Of a stretch of 64,000 nt of DNA, positions 23,041-34,670 are shown piece after piece. The DNA comes from Eumeta japonica (taxonomy: Eukaryota; Arthropoda; Insecta; Lepidoptera; Psychidae), in the NCBI GenBank assembly GCA_005406025.1, contig BGZK01000871.1, forward strand, positions 186,001 to 250,000, written 5' to 3'. Position 1 is the first letter of the stretch. Every line of letters begins with the position of its first letter. The translations under genes were made by a program, and so were the position numbers. The notes beneath the pieces are model-generated. The model worked only from the letters and a program-made list of their open reading frames with translations. It did no database searches and was not told the DNA's origin.

Positions 23041-24480
23041 ATTTATATAAATCAGAGAATTACGACAAAACTCGGAACAGCGATTTGGGAAGATTGAGTA
23101 TAAAATTAACTTTGTTTGAAACCCGCCCAGAAATGGATTTATGTAGAAATTAAAATCAAACCAAAGACAAAGTAATATAAAGTCTAAAATCTATTTAAAT
23201 AACAAAAACTGAAATTGGAAAAATATTTAAAAGATGAATTGGTCTACATAAAGTAAAATATTATCTTTTTTTAGAAACTATTTAAATAGCCTAAGTTAAT
23301 GAGAAAGAATGAATTTAAACAAGATTGAAAAGTATGTAACTAACGTGAAATGAAACATCTTCAGAAGTTTGCTTCGAAACGAGCTCAAGAAAATTGAAAA
23401 ATAAGAAAAACAAACTTATGCATAGGCAGCAGGTTTTGACAACGATAATATTATATATTAATTTGTTAGAAAAACACCAACAAAATAGAACAATATACAA
23501 GTAATATTCGAGGTGAAAAATTGGATATTGATGCAATTTAGCAAATACAATTCAATAAGCTCTATGCCTGTAATCATAATATATTATTTACTTGATTAGT
23601 TGTAACGGTGAATGTGAATTAACTTATATCAAATATTGTATTAACTTATCTAATATATAGGCATTAGATTGAAAAAATACATACTACTCTGAAGAAATTA
23701 TTCCATACATTCTAACATCAAAATAATTTTTAGTGGTTTCAAGAACAAAGTAAGATAAATACTAAACTAGGTAAACAAAGTCTTAGAATTCTTTGTTCTA
23801 GTCTGAAAACGTTTCGTTCTAAACGTCATATTAATTAATGCAGGATTTTTATATTTGCGATTAAAATGCTTACATAGATATTTGTGTAAGTAAAGGCGAA
23901 ACGAAAAAGGAATAAAGGTTATATCGAGGCCTACCGACATTACAGAAGTCGACATCAAACGTAATCTATAATATATCTTCACGGGAAATAAGGGAATAAT
24001 AAATAAGGTTAATATTTACTAAAGTAAAGTTAATAACCACAAGTATGATATAGAGTTAGTGGTTATAGTTGAGAACGCTGTGTATACTTGTATTTTACTG
24101 GTATACAGCGCCTATCAAAAAAATAAGAGAATATCTATTGAAATAACTTATATATTCTACATTTTGTTCAAAACTGACGCAAAGATTTTAAACCATTTTT
24201 GAAGATGGTCGCATAATATCTAAATATAATAATGTTGGCTTCTCGTAAAAGTAATATTTTACAAAACATACATCGTACATTATAGAACATTTATTTTTGA
24301 CATTTGTATATTATCCATCTTGAAAATACTCTTTAGGATAACTTTTTCAATAATTAAGCTTGGAAATGGGAATTTTCTATTATTATAGTGTTCCATTTAG
24401 GATCTTACGTTTCATCATTTACAATATCCATTATATTACTGCTCAAATTCATAAATTTTGGTCCTGTTTTTGAAACGAAA
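23041..24480. other. Non-coding stretch
   Basis: AT-rich with small inverted repeats at 23985-24115 (ATAACCAC/GTGGTTAT; CGCTGT.GTATAC/GTATACAGCG). No gene seen. Confidence 0.45.
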
Positions 24481-24586
24481 TATTTCGCGCCCATAGGAAT
24501 GAAAGTACAACCTACTGCAAATTACTGCGCGCCTAGTGGAATTGGGTTCTGCGGCTCTGCGGATCCGCCTCCCGCACGGTTTCTCC

Positions 24587-24622
24587 TATAAACCCCTTTT
24601 ATCCAACCGACTTTAAACGACA
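24587..24622 (+). promoter_or_regulatory. Possible TATA/initiator pair, plus strand
   Basis: TATAAA at 24587-24592 follows a GC-rich stretch (24500-24585) and precedes ACAGTTGTTAG, whose candidate start A is 33 to 35 bases downstream. The pair overlaps the 3' end of an exon-like piece on the other strand, so at most one of the two readings may be real. Confidence 0.25.
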
Positions 24623-24635
24623 GTTGTTAGTTAGT

Positions 24636-24749
24636 TAACAAGAAATGATTTCGTCTCCTCGGCCCGGATATAAAAATTACTCGAAACCGGAAACTGTTTC
24701 AGCGCGTCCCAGGACTTCAGCAATTCAGTATTAGGTCCCTTCTCCTGAA
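24636..24749 (-). CDS. Exon-like piece, candidate terminal exon of an unrecognised minus-strand gene
   Basis: After a strong acceptor (GATATTGATTTTCAG on the minus strand) the frame reads EKGPNTELLKSWDALKQF and continues to a TAA after SFLVN, 37 residues. Composition is typical of coding sequence: mixed charge, a few Trp/Phe, no simple-sequence bias, and balanced codon use (GAG, AAG, CTG, GCG) unlike the AT-rich surroundings. The same frame is open upstream through the acceptor to an ATG at 24816, so a 61-residue single-exon reading is also possible. I do not recognise the protein. It lies between unrelated repeats, and no partner exon is seen within several kilobases. The call rests on the acceptor and composition only. 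Confidence 0.35.
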
Positions 24750-25079
24750 AATCAATATCCGGTTCGTGTGATCGGAAATGTACTTTTATCACCGATGAAT
24801 GAACAATAAACACCATAATCTTACGTTTTCAGATATTTTACAAGATTAATTTCACTTCTGTGTATAGTACAAATAAATAATATCGAAAGTCAAAAAAAAA
24901 AAGATAAGAAAGAAAATTGCAACAATTTCTTTCGTACGCGAGAAGAAAGTATCGATACCCGAAGCGTATTGAGAAGCTATCGGTGATTGCCGATAATGTC
25001 GAACCGTTCGGAAAATACTAAGGCGCCATGCCACAGGGGGAGTTTACATTGACTAGAAATCGATATACCATTAATAGCG

Positions 25080-25200
25080 TTCCGGACTTATAGGGCACGG
25101 TATATGGGCTACAGGTGAATAGGAAACGCATCGACGGGGATGCGCCGTGCGAGGCGCGCCCGTGTGAGTGCGCAGGGGCGCATGCGTCTGTTTATTCATC
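25080..25200. other. GC-rich island
   Basis: ACGCATCGACGGGGATGCGC with CGTGCGAGGCGCGCCCGTGT and GCGCATGCG. The minus-strand 63-codon frame over it is not supported by anything else. Confidence 0.25.
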
Positions 25201-25604
25201 TTTTTCGCTTCCTGAGTTATTACCGCGTGCGAATTTTGCACCAAAATGAAACGATTTAACAATATATATCTATGTGATCATTATGGTTTGAAAGAGACCT
25301 AATTCGACTGGGTGTCTGTACATAATAGCATTTAGTAAGATAATATTTTTTTCCCAATTAACAATTATCACCTCATATATTTTTCAAACGATATTCAAAT
25401 ATACCCAAGTTGAATCATCACATAAATATCACCTAACGAAAGTATAAGAGTTTAAATATTAAAATTGTTCTCTTTGTTTATTGCTATGTTTTTACTTATA
25501 AAAACAAAAAAAAGTATTTGTGTTTTTCTGTCTACCGAAATGAGTTAATCTATACATTGAACACATTTTGAAGTTTTATTACATAAAAGAGAAAAATGAG
25601 ATAC

Positions 25605-26255
25605 AAGCCGTGAAAAAAATTTGTGATGTTTATGGTCCTAATACAGTGTTTGTAAGAGTAGCCAAAACTGTTTCAAGCGTTTTAAGTCCGGTAACTTTGA
25701 TGTCAAAGATAACCTCGCTCTTGTCGACCTGTTACGGGTAAAGTCGATGCTGTTTTGGAAATAATAAGTAGAGTAAGATAGGCATATTAGTTCTTACAAC
25801 ATAGCTGAAGAGCTATAGACTACAAAACAGTTTAGCCACATTAAAAAAGCTGGATAAACAAAAAAGCTCGATATTTGGGTCTCACACGAGCTCACTGAAA
25901 AAATTGTAATGAATCGTGTACTCATTTGCGCTTTTCTATTAAAACTTAATGAAAACGGCTCCACAGACTATAGCGAAATCCGGATTATCTCGCACTAAGT
26001 TGATGCTATGTGTATGGTTAAGATTGGAAGGGAATTGTTCATTATGAGTTTTGCTACTGGGAAAAAACCATCAATTCGGATCTCTACTGCCAAAAGCTGA
26101 TGAGACTCAAGCAAAAAATAGAAAAAAAACGGCCGAAATTGTGGTAAGAAAGTGTGTGGTTTTTCACCATGATAACCCCAGACCACGCAAATCTTTAGTC
26201 ACTCAGCAAATTTTGAGAGAGTTTGGTTAGGAAGTGTTAATGCATCCATAATATA
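25605..26255 (+). pseudogene. Decayed mariner transposase
   Basis: Reading across several frameshifts, the plus strand gives blocks characteristic of mariner transposases: a helix-turn-helix part with 'AEEL...T...LKKAG', then SHTSSLKKL-like remains of 'WVPHELTE', an LCVWLRLEGN block (family 'WWD.KG'), LMRLKQKIEKKRP, and VVFHHDNPRPRKSL (family 'HDNARPH', which holds a catalytic Asp), followed by QQILREFG and LMHP. At least four frame changes and several stops are present, so it is inactive. The C-terminal part after 'MHP' is missing or unrecognisable. No terminal repeats were paired. The retained motif style fits the mariner clade rather than Tc1. Confidence 0.8.
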
Positions 26256-26452
26256 TAGCCCTGACTCTTAGATTTTACCTGTTTCGATCTATTTCGGTAA
26301 CACTACCTATAATTATTTGGGTAGTGTTAGGTTAACATAAACAGAAGACTCAAAATTATTTGTTGCAGTTTTTTGATTAGGTGTCCCAAAATTTCTACAA
26401 CAATAGGATTATGTCATTACCTACAAAATGACAAGTTGTTGAATAAAATAGC

Positions 26453-26479
<27 letters not shown>
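26453..26479. repeat. AT dinucleotide microsatellite
   Basis: About 13 repeats of AT, just past the mariner relic. Confidence 0.95.
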
Positions 26480-26484
<5 letters not shown>

Positions 26485-26529
26485 GCGTAAACAAAATATG
26501 ATGGAAAATTATCTTGAATTTGTTTATAA

Positions 26530-26870
26530 AACTAGCTTTTTCCCGCAGCTCCGCCTACATAGACTATAATATTTAGATCATTTTAGAAGCGCTCGTGGCA
26601 TTTATTTATATTTTTCCCATACGACCATTTTAAATGAAATGAAATGAAAGACAATAAGTACTACGCAGACTTCAAACTGTATCTCTGATTCTACCTAACT
26701 GAATTAGATGAAACATAACTTACATGTTAAATTGGACCCCAAACTACCGAACTGTGAAAACCTCATCAAAATCCGTTAAGCATTTTTTGCGTGATGCGGT
26801 GGCAAACATACAGAGTATACAGACAGACAGAATTCCTAAAAAACTGTTGTTTTGGCTTCTGTTGCTCTAA
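26530..26870 (+). repeat. Lepidopteran-type repeat copy
   Basis: Starts AACTAGCTTTTTCCCGCAGC then TCCGCCTACATAG, includes ATTTTTCCCATACGACCATT and CATCAAAATCCGTTAAGCAT, and ends TACAGACAGACAGAATTCCT then AAAAAACTG. A compact, recognisable copy of the family that begins 'CTAGCTTTT.CCCGC'. Confidence 0.6.
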
Positions 26871-27594
26871 TAAAGACCCCTATAACAGTATTTTTTTTAA
26901 TATCTATAATGTACAAACATCGCCCTGTTACAATTTTATTATATGTATAGATACGAAAAAACATTTCCCCGACCTTATTTATACACATTATATAAGGTAA
27001 TAGTAATTACCATTAAATCGCCTTCATTGTCGTTTTACTTTATATCCAAAAGCTCCTAAATACAGCTCTTAGAATGCTATCTGTTGCGCAAAATGACAAA
27101 ACATTTAATAGCCGCAGAATAGGTGTTCGTCACAGATAGGTTTTTGTACATTATTAAACAGCACTAAATGGCTTTAAAAATATGCTGGTTTCTAACAATT
27201 TAAAAAAACTATTGAAAAAATTTATATCAAGTTCAAATTGGATTATATTGGTAATTAAAAAGAAATATTTTCCAATTTTCTCTAAAATTATAACGCAGTT
27301 GAGTATTTCATTCGGAATGTGAGCAAAATTCTGAGATGTATACTTTTTTCTCCCTGAATAAATCCGTACTTAGATAAAATAAATAAACTATTACAATGTG
27401 CAGTTTTTTTTTATAGAAGTCTGTTCTTTATTTCATTTCCTATTTAATTGTAGATAGATCTAGCTAAATTATCATTTATTCAAAGAATGTATATTCACTT
27501 ACTTAAGTTTATAGTAGTTTAGAGGACACTAAGTTAAAAATAAGTTTGGCGTTGACAAAATCGGCATTGTTGTAAAGTAAAGTAACCTTTAGAT

Positions 27595-27756
27595 TGGTCT
27601 AACAGCGGGTTGTACCAAAGCAAAAAATGCAAAAAAATATGAACGATAATCGAAGATTTGACAGATTATCGATATTATCCATCTGTCAAACCTTATGTTT
27701 AATCTAACAATTAGCATTTGTATCTTTTGGTGCGACTCTAGTTAGGGACCACTTAG
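27595..27756. repeat. Candidate foldback/MITE with imperfect inverted ends
   Basis: Left part GCGGGTTGTACCAAAGCAAA resembles the reverse complement of TTTTGGTGCGACTCTAGTTA at the right. An inner pair TTTGACAGAT and ATCTGTCAAA flanks a near-palindromic ATTATCGATATTAT centre. Arms are only about two-thirds identical, so it is an old copy. Confidence 0.4.
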
Positions 27757-27849
27757 AACATAAGAATTGTAAAAATTGGGCACTACCAGTGTGGGGATAA
27801 GGGAACATAATGATATGCGTAATTAGATCGTAGAAGTATTAGGGTAACA

Positions 27850-28105
27850 TACTACAGTAGCATGGTGTGTCGTGTTCGTCGGCCGGTTTCGTTCGCGGTT
27901 TGCGAGAGATGTGTGTGGGTGGAGCGCGCAAGTTACCTTCCTGAAAGTTCGTGAGCCGACGGTATCAGGAGAGCAGGCGTTGATGTGCCCGATGCAAAGG
28001 GACGCAAATGGCTGGGCGTGGCTGAAGTGCGCGCGCGTGGGTGCCGTTATGGAAACGGCTTTTGCCCTGTTACCAGCGCGCGATGACGGCGAAGAAGGAC
28101 AAAAG
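27850..28105. other. GC-rich island with KLF/Sp-like and CpG sites
   Basis: Holds CTGGGCGTGGCTGAAG (GCCACGCCC on the other strand), GCGCGCGCGTGGGTGCC and GTTCGTCGGCCGGTTTCG. Long open frames on both strands lack ATG starts and follow from base composition. The minus strand has a donor-like GGAAG/GTAACTTG at about 27935. Confidence 0.3.
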
Positions 28106-29789
28106 TAGTTGAACAAATAAAACACAGAGGAAAGGTTTTTCAAAATCGAAATATTATTATATTTTGATGCTTCGACGTCTTTTTTCGTAAAAAAAAATAC
28201 AATAACTATTTGCTGGATATTAGAAGTTTTCTTTTTGTAAAAGTTAAAAATCATTATTTTTGATATTTGTGTGTTTTTTTATTTATGTTGTATATTAAGA
28301 CATTAAATATAAATAGAAAATAAACAATTTATTGATTGGGCAGATCATAAAAATTAATACTTCACGGAAGAAAGTTTTGTCGGGACGTTTTGTACTAGTA
28401 TTTAGATTCCCAAAGCACAAAATGTGCTTTTTTTCGCTGTTTATTTAAACATCACCTATCCTGTTGAAAACTTGCATTAATTAATTGAACAATATAAAAT
28501 AAACGACGGTATGAAATGTCATCTTGAGTGTGAATATCTTAATCGCTAACACTATTAGCATTTAAGAGATTAAATTTTCAATTTGTTTACAAGTGAAATG
28601 TTTATCAAGGTTATGTAGTTACAATTATCGGGAGAAATCTTAAAAACTCTTTAGTTACGTTCAGAAAGTGATTTGAATTGAATACACATTATTCATACTT
28701 ACTATAAACAAGCGTAGAGGAATTTTTATGTGAACGATTTCTATCATTTCATTATTTAAAACAAAAATTGAAGAACAGTGGGGATTCGCAACAATTTTTG
28801 GTCTATTCCCGTAAAAAAAATTTGTTGATTCTTAATGTGATATGGCATTAGTTACTAGACCAGGACTTTTTAAATTTGGTTTTGAGCTGTTTTTCATTCG
28901 TAAAAAAACATTTTCCTAATAGATTTATATGGGCAAAAATGATTTTGTCTGTATGAAGATATTTCGTCATTGAATTAAACAATATATTTAAGGGTAACAA
29001 AGTTATGATAGGCCTTGTTTATAGATAATTATAGCTTGAAAGTAAATAATGTCATCCAAACGAGAATTATCATAGTGATTATCATTGGTATATAAAAGGC
29101 TATGTGAATATGTATGTTCCGTATGCACCCCAAAACGCCTGGACCGATTTTAATGATATTTTCAGATAATCTTCAAATTAACCTATAATATAACTTGCCA
29201 CTCAGAGAAAACTTTTATTATATCACTTATAATAAAGTTGCTCTATATACGAAAAATGTGGCACAAAGCGCCCCACGCTTTTTCCATAATAATACTAGTA
29301 TTTTTGGTCATTGTTCATTATTTTTTTCAGCTCATATTAAGAATTATTTCACTCTTTAGTTTGATTTTTTTTAAAAGCGTGTTTTTAGTTTTTTTAAAAT
29401 TATATTTATTTTTCACTTTTTAGTTCGATTGATTACGAACAACGACATTCGTGACGTTATTGACATCATTGATGACAACAATAGTCGAATTAATAATAAT
29501 GCGTATTACTGTCACTAAAATCTATTACAAAACAGTAATAGAATTTAGTAACAGTAATAAGCCACTTGTTCTCACACAGACGATACGTGACGAAATTATT
29601 CGATCCTGGCGATCCTGATCAGGATAATCAGATAAACTTATCAAATTATTGTATTGTCATTGGTCTTTGATACGAATGAAAAGTTTCAAACTAATCAGAC
29701 TCTGGAAATTGGTGAAAATTATGCTCAAAGATTCCGTTACATACATACATAAACACAACCCAAGCTTATAAAAAGCGTGTTATAAACAT

Positions 29790-30075
29790 TTTAAGGTTAG
29801 TAAGCAATCTTTCTGAATAAATGAATATTTTAGGAAAGCTCCGAAAGCAGCAGAAATTGTGTTCCCCCCTTTATTTTCTAAACATTATGTCCGAAAATGT
29901 GAAAAAAATTACGAAGTTAACGATTAATAAATAATTTCAACGAAAGTTATTTCGAACATGACCAGATATACCATTTTTGAGTTGATGCCGAAAAACTGCG
30001 CTTCTTAGCAAAAGGACGTAAGTTCCATGAATGTACGCTCTTTTGATGGTGCACTTTATTTTATACTAGTTTAAT
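29790..30075 (-). repeat. Dispersed repeat family A, partial copy 4
   Basis: Keeps the middle of the element: GGAAAGCTCCGAAAGCAGCA, CGCTTCTTAGCAAAAGGACG and TACGCTCTTTTGATGGTGCA. Both termini are missing. Confidence 0.65.
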
Positions 30076-30892
30076 ATTGTAAGTATAAATAAGTGGCTTA
30101 AAAAAATAATACAAAATCTTGCGATTTGTTGAAAAGAAAAATGAAAAGTACTAAATAAATATGAAATATAAATCAATTCTTTTTTATTACGGATAAACCA
30201 TAAAATTTCAAATTAATACAATGAAACGTTGTACTATTAGCTAATACAGTAAGTATACTAATTTATCTTAATGATCTATTTCTTGAGTTTTAATAATAAA
30301 GTTATTATTAAATGACCTAACTATAATTGTAATTTAGTGTAAGAAAATCTCATCGAACATTTTATAATATATACAGTGCATCAAAATTAGTAAGTAAACT
30401 AACTTAAAACGGATCTTTGTTAAAAATAGCGGCTATCAAGCAAAAGAAAGAGTTAAAGATCTGAAACCATTTTACCAGGGCATCATACTAGGAGTAGACT
30501 TGTAGAAACGAACTGCACGCAACTGTTTTTGAAGCATCGTGAGAAGGCCATTATTCTTTACCTTAAAAACCCCTTTTTTCTGAGAATAAGACGACAATGC
30601 TTTGCTCTTTATCTCGTCGGACATGTAACATACATTATATTATCGAATACATTTGAAAGTGATAATTTAATCTTATTACTTATATGTACATATTCCCACG
30701 GCAGAATGAAAGACACCATGCGAAGCTCGGCTGTCCAGGAACTATTCATATAAATATCATTAAAACTTTATACACATTTTTTTTATTGTATCACAAACTT
30801 AACAATAATCGTACAGGTCAGGACAATACAACCCCTAAATATTAAATGAACTCTGATAGTAATTGTTCGGATTATAAGAATCGGGTTTGACT

Positions 30893-30983
30893 TTAATTAA
30901 TTGAGTTGAGTTAATTAATTGAGTTGAGTTAATTAATTGAGTTTGACTGGAATTAATGCTCCAAACTTGAGTTTGGAGCATTA
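30893..30983. repeat. 18-bp tandem repeat (3 copies) followed by a 14-bp-arm hairpin
   Basis: TTAATTAATTGAGTTGAG occurs at 30893, 30911 and (last bases changed) 30929. Then TAATGCTCCAAACT and AGTTTGGAGCATTA form a hairpin with a 2-base loop (30954-30983). The homeodomain-core TTAATTAATT in each unit is notable but may be incidental. Confidence 0.85.
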
Positions 30984-32425
30984 TTATATGGGGTCTACAT
31001 GATTCGAGGTGACAAGTATACTGAGTTCTGCACTTTCTTAATTATGCACTTAAGAATAACTACTAATAATTAAATTTCCAACGGCAAAATTGGTTTGTTT
31101 CAAGATATTTTAATAACGATACACAGTATGTTTCTTTGGGAAAAGCTGCTGAGATTCCTCTATTATTTGTTTTACAAAAGATAGCAATTTGATAAGTGTT
31201 AATAATTCTCTGTACTCGACTGTATTCGATTCTTCAAGGGATGTCTAAGGACACGATTCAATTAAATAGTCAATAATTAAATAAATATATCACAGTCCGG
31301 CTTATGAAAATTAACTATTATTTGTATTAATAAATATTCAAATGAGAGGCTTAGGCACCGACGTGATTTTAGTTTCAAACGTGAATGAAAGAAAGAGAAA
31401 AGAAAAGAAAGAGAATTTCTTGCGGGTTTTTCTCCCTCTTCTACTTCGGAAAAGGTGGTAAAAAACAATTTTTTTTTAACTTTCAATAAAACCTTACCAT
31501 TATTTATATCCATTAATTCTATCCATATTGTTTCATTGTATATTACATGCCAATGTTTCCAATTTTTTAAACTGACAGCATGTGAAACTTTAATAATGTG
31601 AAGTTATAAAAATTAAAAAAAATCAACAAACTTGATATTATCAACAATATTCGCCATCGAAATATCGCCCCTGGTGAGAGAGGCCATGCCCCAGCAGTGA
31701 GGTGATAAACACCTGTCACAACAACAACAGCGCTTTTAATTATAAGGAAAACATATGTCGTGGTCTATTCAGGTACCGTAAGTACTAATTGTAATTTGGA
31801 TTTGGCTACCAACGTCGTTTATCAACTATAGTCGAGTAAGTAGAAACAAGATGGAATCTGTTCTTTTTTACTTCTCTTTTTTTTTCATCTTCGAATCCGA
31901 GAATAGTGTTTCTCGACGCACGGAACTAGTTATCAATTTGACTTACAAGAAAGTCATTGGATAATTGTAGATGTCGAGGATCGAGTCCGTTAAATTCTGA
32001 TTCAAAATTGACGCGTTAAGCACTTTACTCATTTCAATACTATTGAACTAAACCAATATAAACACTACTTATAAATTATGCTGACGCCACGCAATTTGAC
32101 ATATTATGCGGGATTATTTTTATTGTGGAAAAACACGTATTTGATTGTCAAGAAACTTATTTTTGTCACTGACAACAAATAAAAAACAATAAATCTTCAC
32201 GTTTCTCATATGCCTATCGACAATGATAAGTGTTTCGTATTTATAATAAGTGTATTAAATTAAAGTATACTTATATTAATGAATGTAGTGAAGTGAGCGG
32301 CGCATAAAAATAATAATGTAGAGAAAGCGTGGACGGCGCGTGACCTCAGCCCGATGGATGTCTATCAACTTATCACGTAATCGGACAGCTGTGTTTAGGT
32401 TCAATGTCGGACGCATACCATAATC

Positions 32426-32461
32426 TATATAAACAAATATGCAAAGACAAAGCAGTTCAGT
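32426..32461 (+). promoter_or_regulatory. TATA box plus initiator pair, plus strand
   Basis: TATATAAA at 32426-32433 is followed by TTCAGTATCC, whose TCAGT initiator has its A at 32459, 33 bases after the first T of the TATA box. This is the standard spacing for insect TATA/Inr promoters such as those of cuticle and other strongly induced genes. Upstream lies CG-containing sequence (GTGGACGGCGCGTGACC). No start codon with a convincing frame follows within 100 bases, so the gene is unidentified. Confidence 0.45.
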
Positions 32462-32837
32462 ATCCATTGCTTCTCTGTTTGCGAATTGATTTTTTTTTTT
32501 TTTGTTCAGTAGCTATTGACAATATAGCGACTTCAATAAAAAAAAATTGGCAACAGTTTTTTTACCCTACATTCGACGTGAAGTCTAAGCCTTTGAATAA
32601 AGCTCCTTACGTCTGCAATCTACAATGTTTGTATGATACTCAAAACAGTTTTTACTATTGGGAATTCATTACATCTGTTACATATCATTGGCATGCATTA
32701 TTATATCTACGTTAATTGCGAACGTGTACAATTATCTCACTGTCATTTACTAGAATTTTGAGGGAATTGTATTGTTGTTTTGTTAATTGTTCTAAAAATA
32801 AATAGTATTACATGACAAACTACAGATACCACTGTAC

Positions 32838-33254
32838 GTGTTATATGTATCTAAATATTTATCAGAAATGAAAATAATCATCTTACCTGTGCGAAGTTAT
32901 GATTTTCCCGCGGCAAACTCGGAAAACGCTTCGCTTTGGTGTTCGATACCTGTCGAATTTTCTCGGAACATAAATAATTCAATTTGTCGGATTGGGATTC
33001 GTAGCGAAAGAGCGGATTGGTTATTCAGCGGTGGGTTGCATGTTGCATCTAACTGCATGTTGAGGGCGAGTGTTCAACATTATTTTATTCGTATTTTTAA
33101 TAAGAAATTAATTTTCCTTTCCAGAAAAACCATGGAATATGCTCATTTTTATGCTCCCCGACCCTTCTTTCTTCTTCCCCGCGTTCTTATTTTACGCCAT
33201 TCTGACGCTTTCGTGACTAACTTCAGAGCAGCAGAGTTTCCTGCATTGTTTTAG
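32838..33254 (+). other. Long ATG ORF overlapping a minus-strand donor and CCAAT box; probably non-coding
   Basis: The plus strand has a 128-codon frame from the ATG at about 32868, with no recognised domain. On the minus strand the same block shows ACCAATCCGC (CCAAT box, near 33015), a CG-rich body and a consensus donor CACAG/GTAAGATG at 32885, with only a short upstream ORF (MFRENSTGIEHQ...) that stops before the donor. This pattern fits a promoter with a non-coding first exon on the minus strand better than a plus-strand protein. Neither is proven. Confidence 0.25.
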
Positions 33255-34267
33255 TAAATAACAAATATGTATTATAAAAAATCGTAATATCCTTTTGTCG
33301 ATCAACTCTTTCGAGAATTGATAAATCATCAATTTCTAAACTAGAACCAAAAAAAAGACAAGAAGAGAGGTTTCGAAACAATATATCGGAACCGGGTTTT
33401 TATTTGTTTGAATGATCTTGTGCGCTTACTCACGTATTACGTAAAGTACCAGATATAATTTTTTTCTAAGAACAATTAATTCCTTGATTGGGATATATTT
33501 GGCATATTTTAGGCAAACATATTCATATTAACATATTTTAGGCAAAGAACAAAACTCGACTCATACGAAAGTAGATAATAAACTCGAATAAAACAATAGT
33601 TTTGAATTAATTTATTAAAATCACGGTGTCTTGTAGAAATAAATTCTCTTGAATTTGTTTCTAATTTAGATATTCGATTTTATTAAACGTTTGTGGGTTT
33701 AGTAGAGGGTCGCCTAAAACAGAATTAGGTAGTGTTTCAGCCGCATGAAAGAATCCTTAATTGGGTCGGAACTTGTATGATTTGTGTGGTGATAGAACAA
33801 AGCCTGATGCCATTGGTAACCGACTGAATACGTGTTGAGAACAACCTTAAATTGATACGTTTCTTTATTGGTGTAACAATATATTACTCTCTCAAGTTTG
33901 AAGTTTAACGATTTAATAGTTTGTTGTATGTTAAAAAAATGGCGTATATAAAGTATTGTAAATGATTACAAATTCTTTGTTGTGTGAGGTTTTTATCATC
34001 TTACTGCAGAGCCATACCCTCCCACAATCGTTTCAAATTTTAGGGTTGGACAGTAAGTTTTTCACGTTGATCTAGCGTTGGTCGAGGGCTGTCACCAACC
34101 GTTAGCAGATGGACAGGCAGGCAGAATACGATGATAAACGATGACACGATGATAACACGACGCTTAACGCTGAGGCGGATTTTCCATAAGGCCGACTAGC
34201 ACAGATCTAGAGCGGCTGTTCTTCAAGGTGAGAAATTAATGATTTAATTCTTCTTAAGTAAACCACA

Positions 34268-34362
34268 CAGTAATCAATTCACCCGTCATCAGAATTCGAA
34301 CCCGGTACCATCTGGTTCTTATGCAACACTCTTCACCACTTCGCGACTATGTTTTAATAAAA
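34268..34362 (-). repeat. tRNA-derived SINE-like fragment
   Basis: The minus strand has GCGAAGTGGTGAAGAGTG (weak A box) followed about 30 bases later by CCGGGTTCGAATTC (B box GGTTCGAATTC). It does not fold into a complete tRNA, so a SINE or decayed tRNA copy is more likely than a tRNA gene. Neighbouring CCATAAGGCCGACTAGCACA also looks repetitive. Confidence 0.45.
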
Positions 34363-34499
34363 TTTATTTCGTTAATAAATAAGCACGTAAAGTTACGAGA
34401 GTAACAAATAAATGAAGTCATAAACCGGGCGTTAGCCCTCATATACACGATTCTATTGTTATCATCCGATGGAGGTACACCATTTCGCTGACCCAGTTA

Positions 34500-34670
34500 A
34501 TAGATATCGTGAAGTACCCTTCAGTAATCGTTCCTACGAAAACGAACGGTCGACCAACAGTCGCAACCATTTGTCAAGTTGCGGCGAATGAGCACGCGCC
34601 GGGCCCCGACCCGCCTCTGACCTCACGCGTCACCCCGCCGCATGCCGGCGCGGGCACACAATCTGCGTTG
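34500..34670. other. GC-rich island
   Basis: GAGCACGCGCCGGGCCCCGA, CCTCACGCGTCACCCCGCCG and CATGCCGGCGCGGGCAC. No frame with an ATG start is convincing. Confidence 0.25.

Larger units (their letters stand above)
28111..32400. other. Non-coding stretch
   Basis: AT-rich, holding family-A copy 4 and the tandem repeat/hairpin at 30.9 kb. No exon recognised. Confidence 0.5.

Noticed and set aside
27823..28254. 143-codon minus-strand frame, the longest open frame in the window
   Set aside because: No ATG at the proposed start, composition follows the GC island and then an AT-rich tail, and no domain is recognisable.
19980..30020. GGACGTAAGTGCC-type strong donors on the plus strand
   Set aside because: The same GTAAGT occurs at the equivalent place in several family A copies (19.98, 30.01, 56.98 kb), so it is repeat sequence.
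34268..34362. tRNA gene
   Set aside because: A B box is clear but a full cloverleaf and acceptor stem are absent; better explained as a SINE-type fragment.
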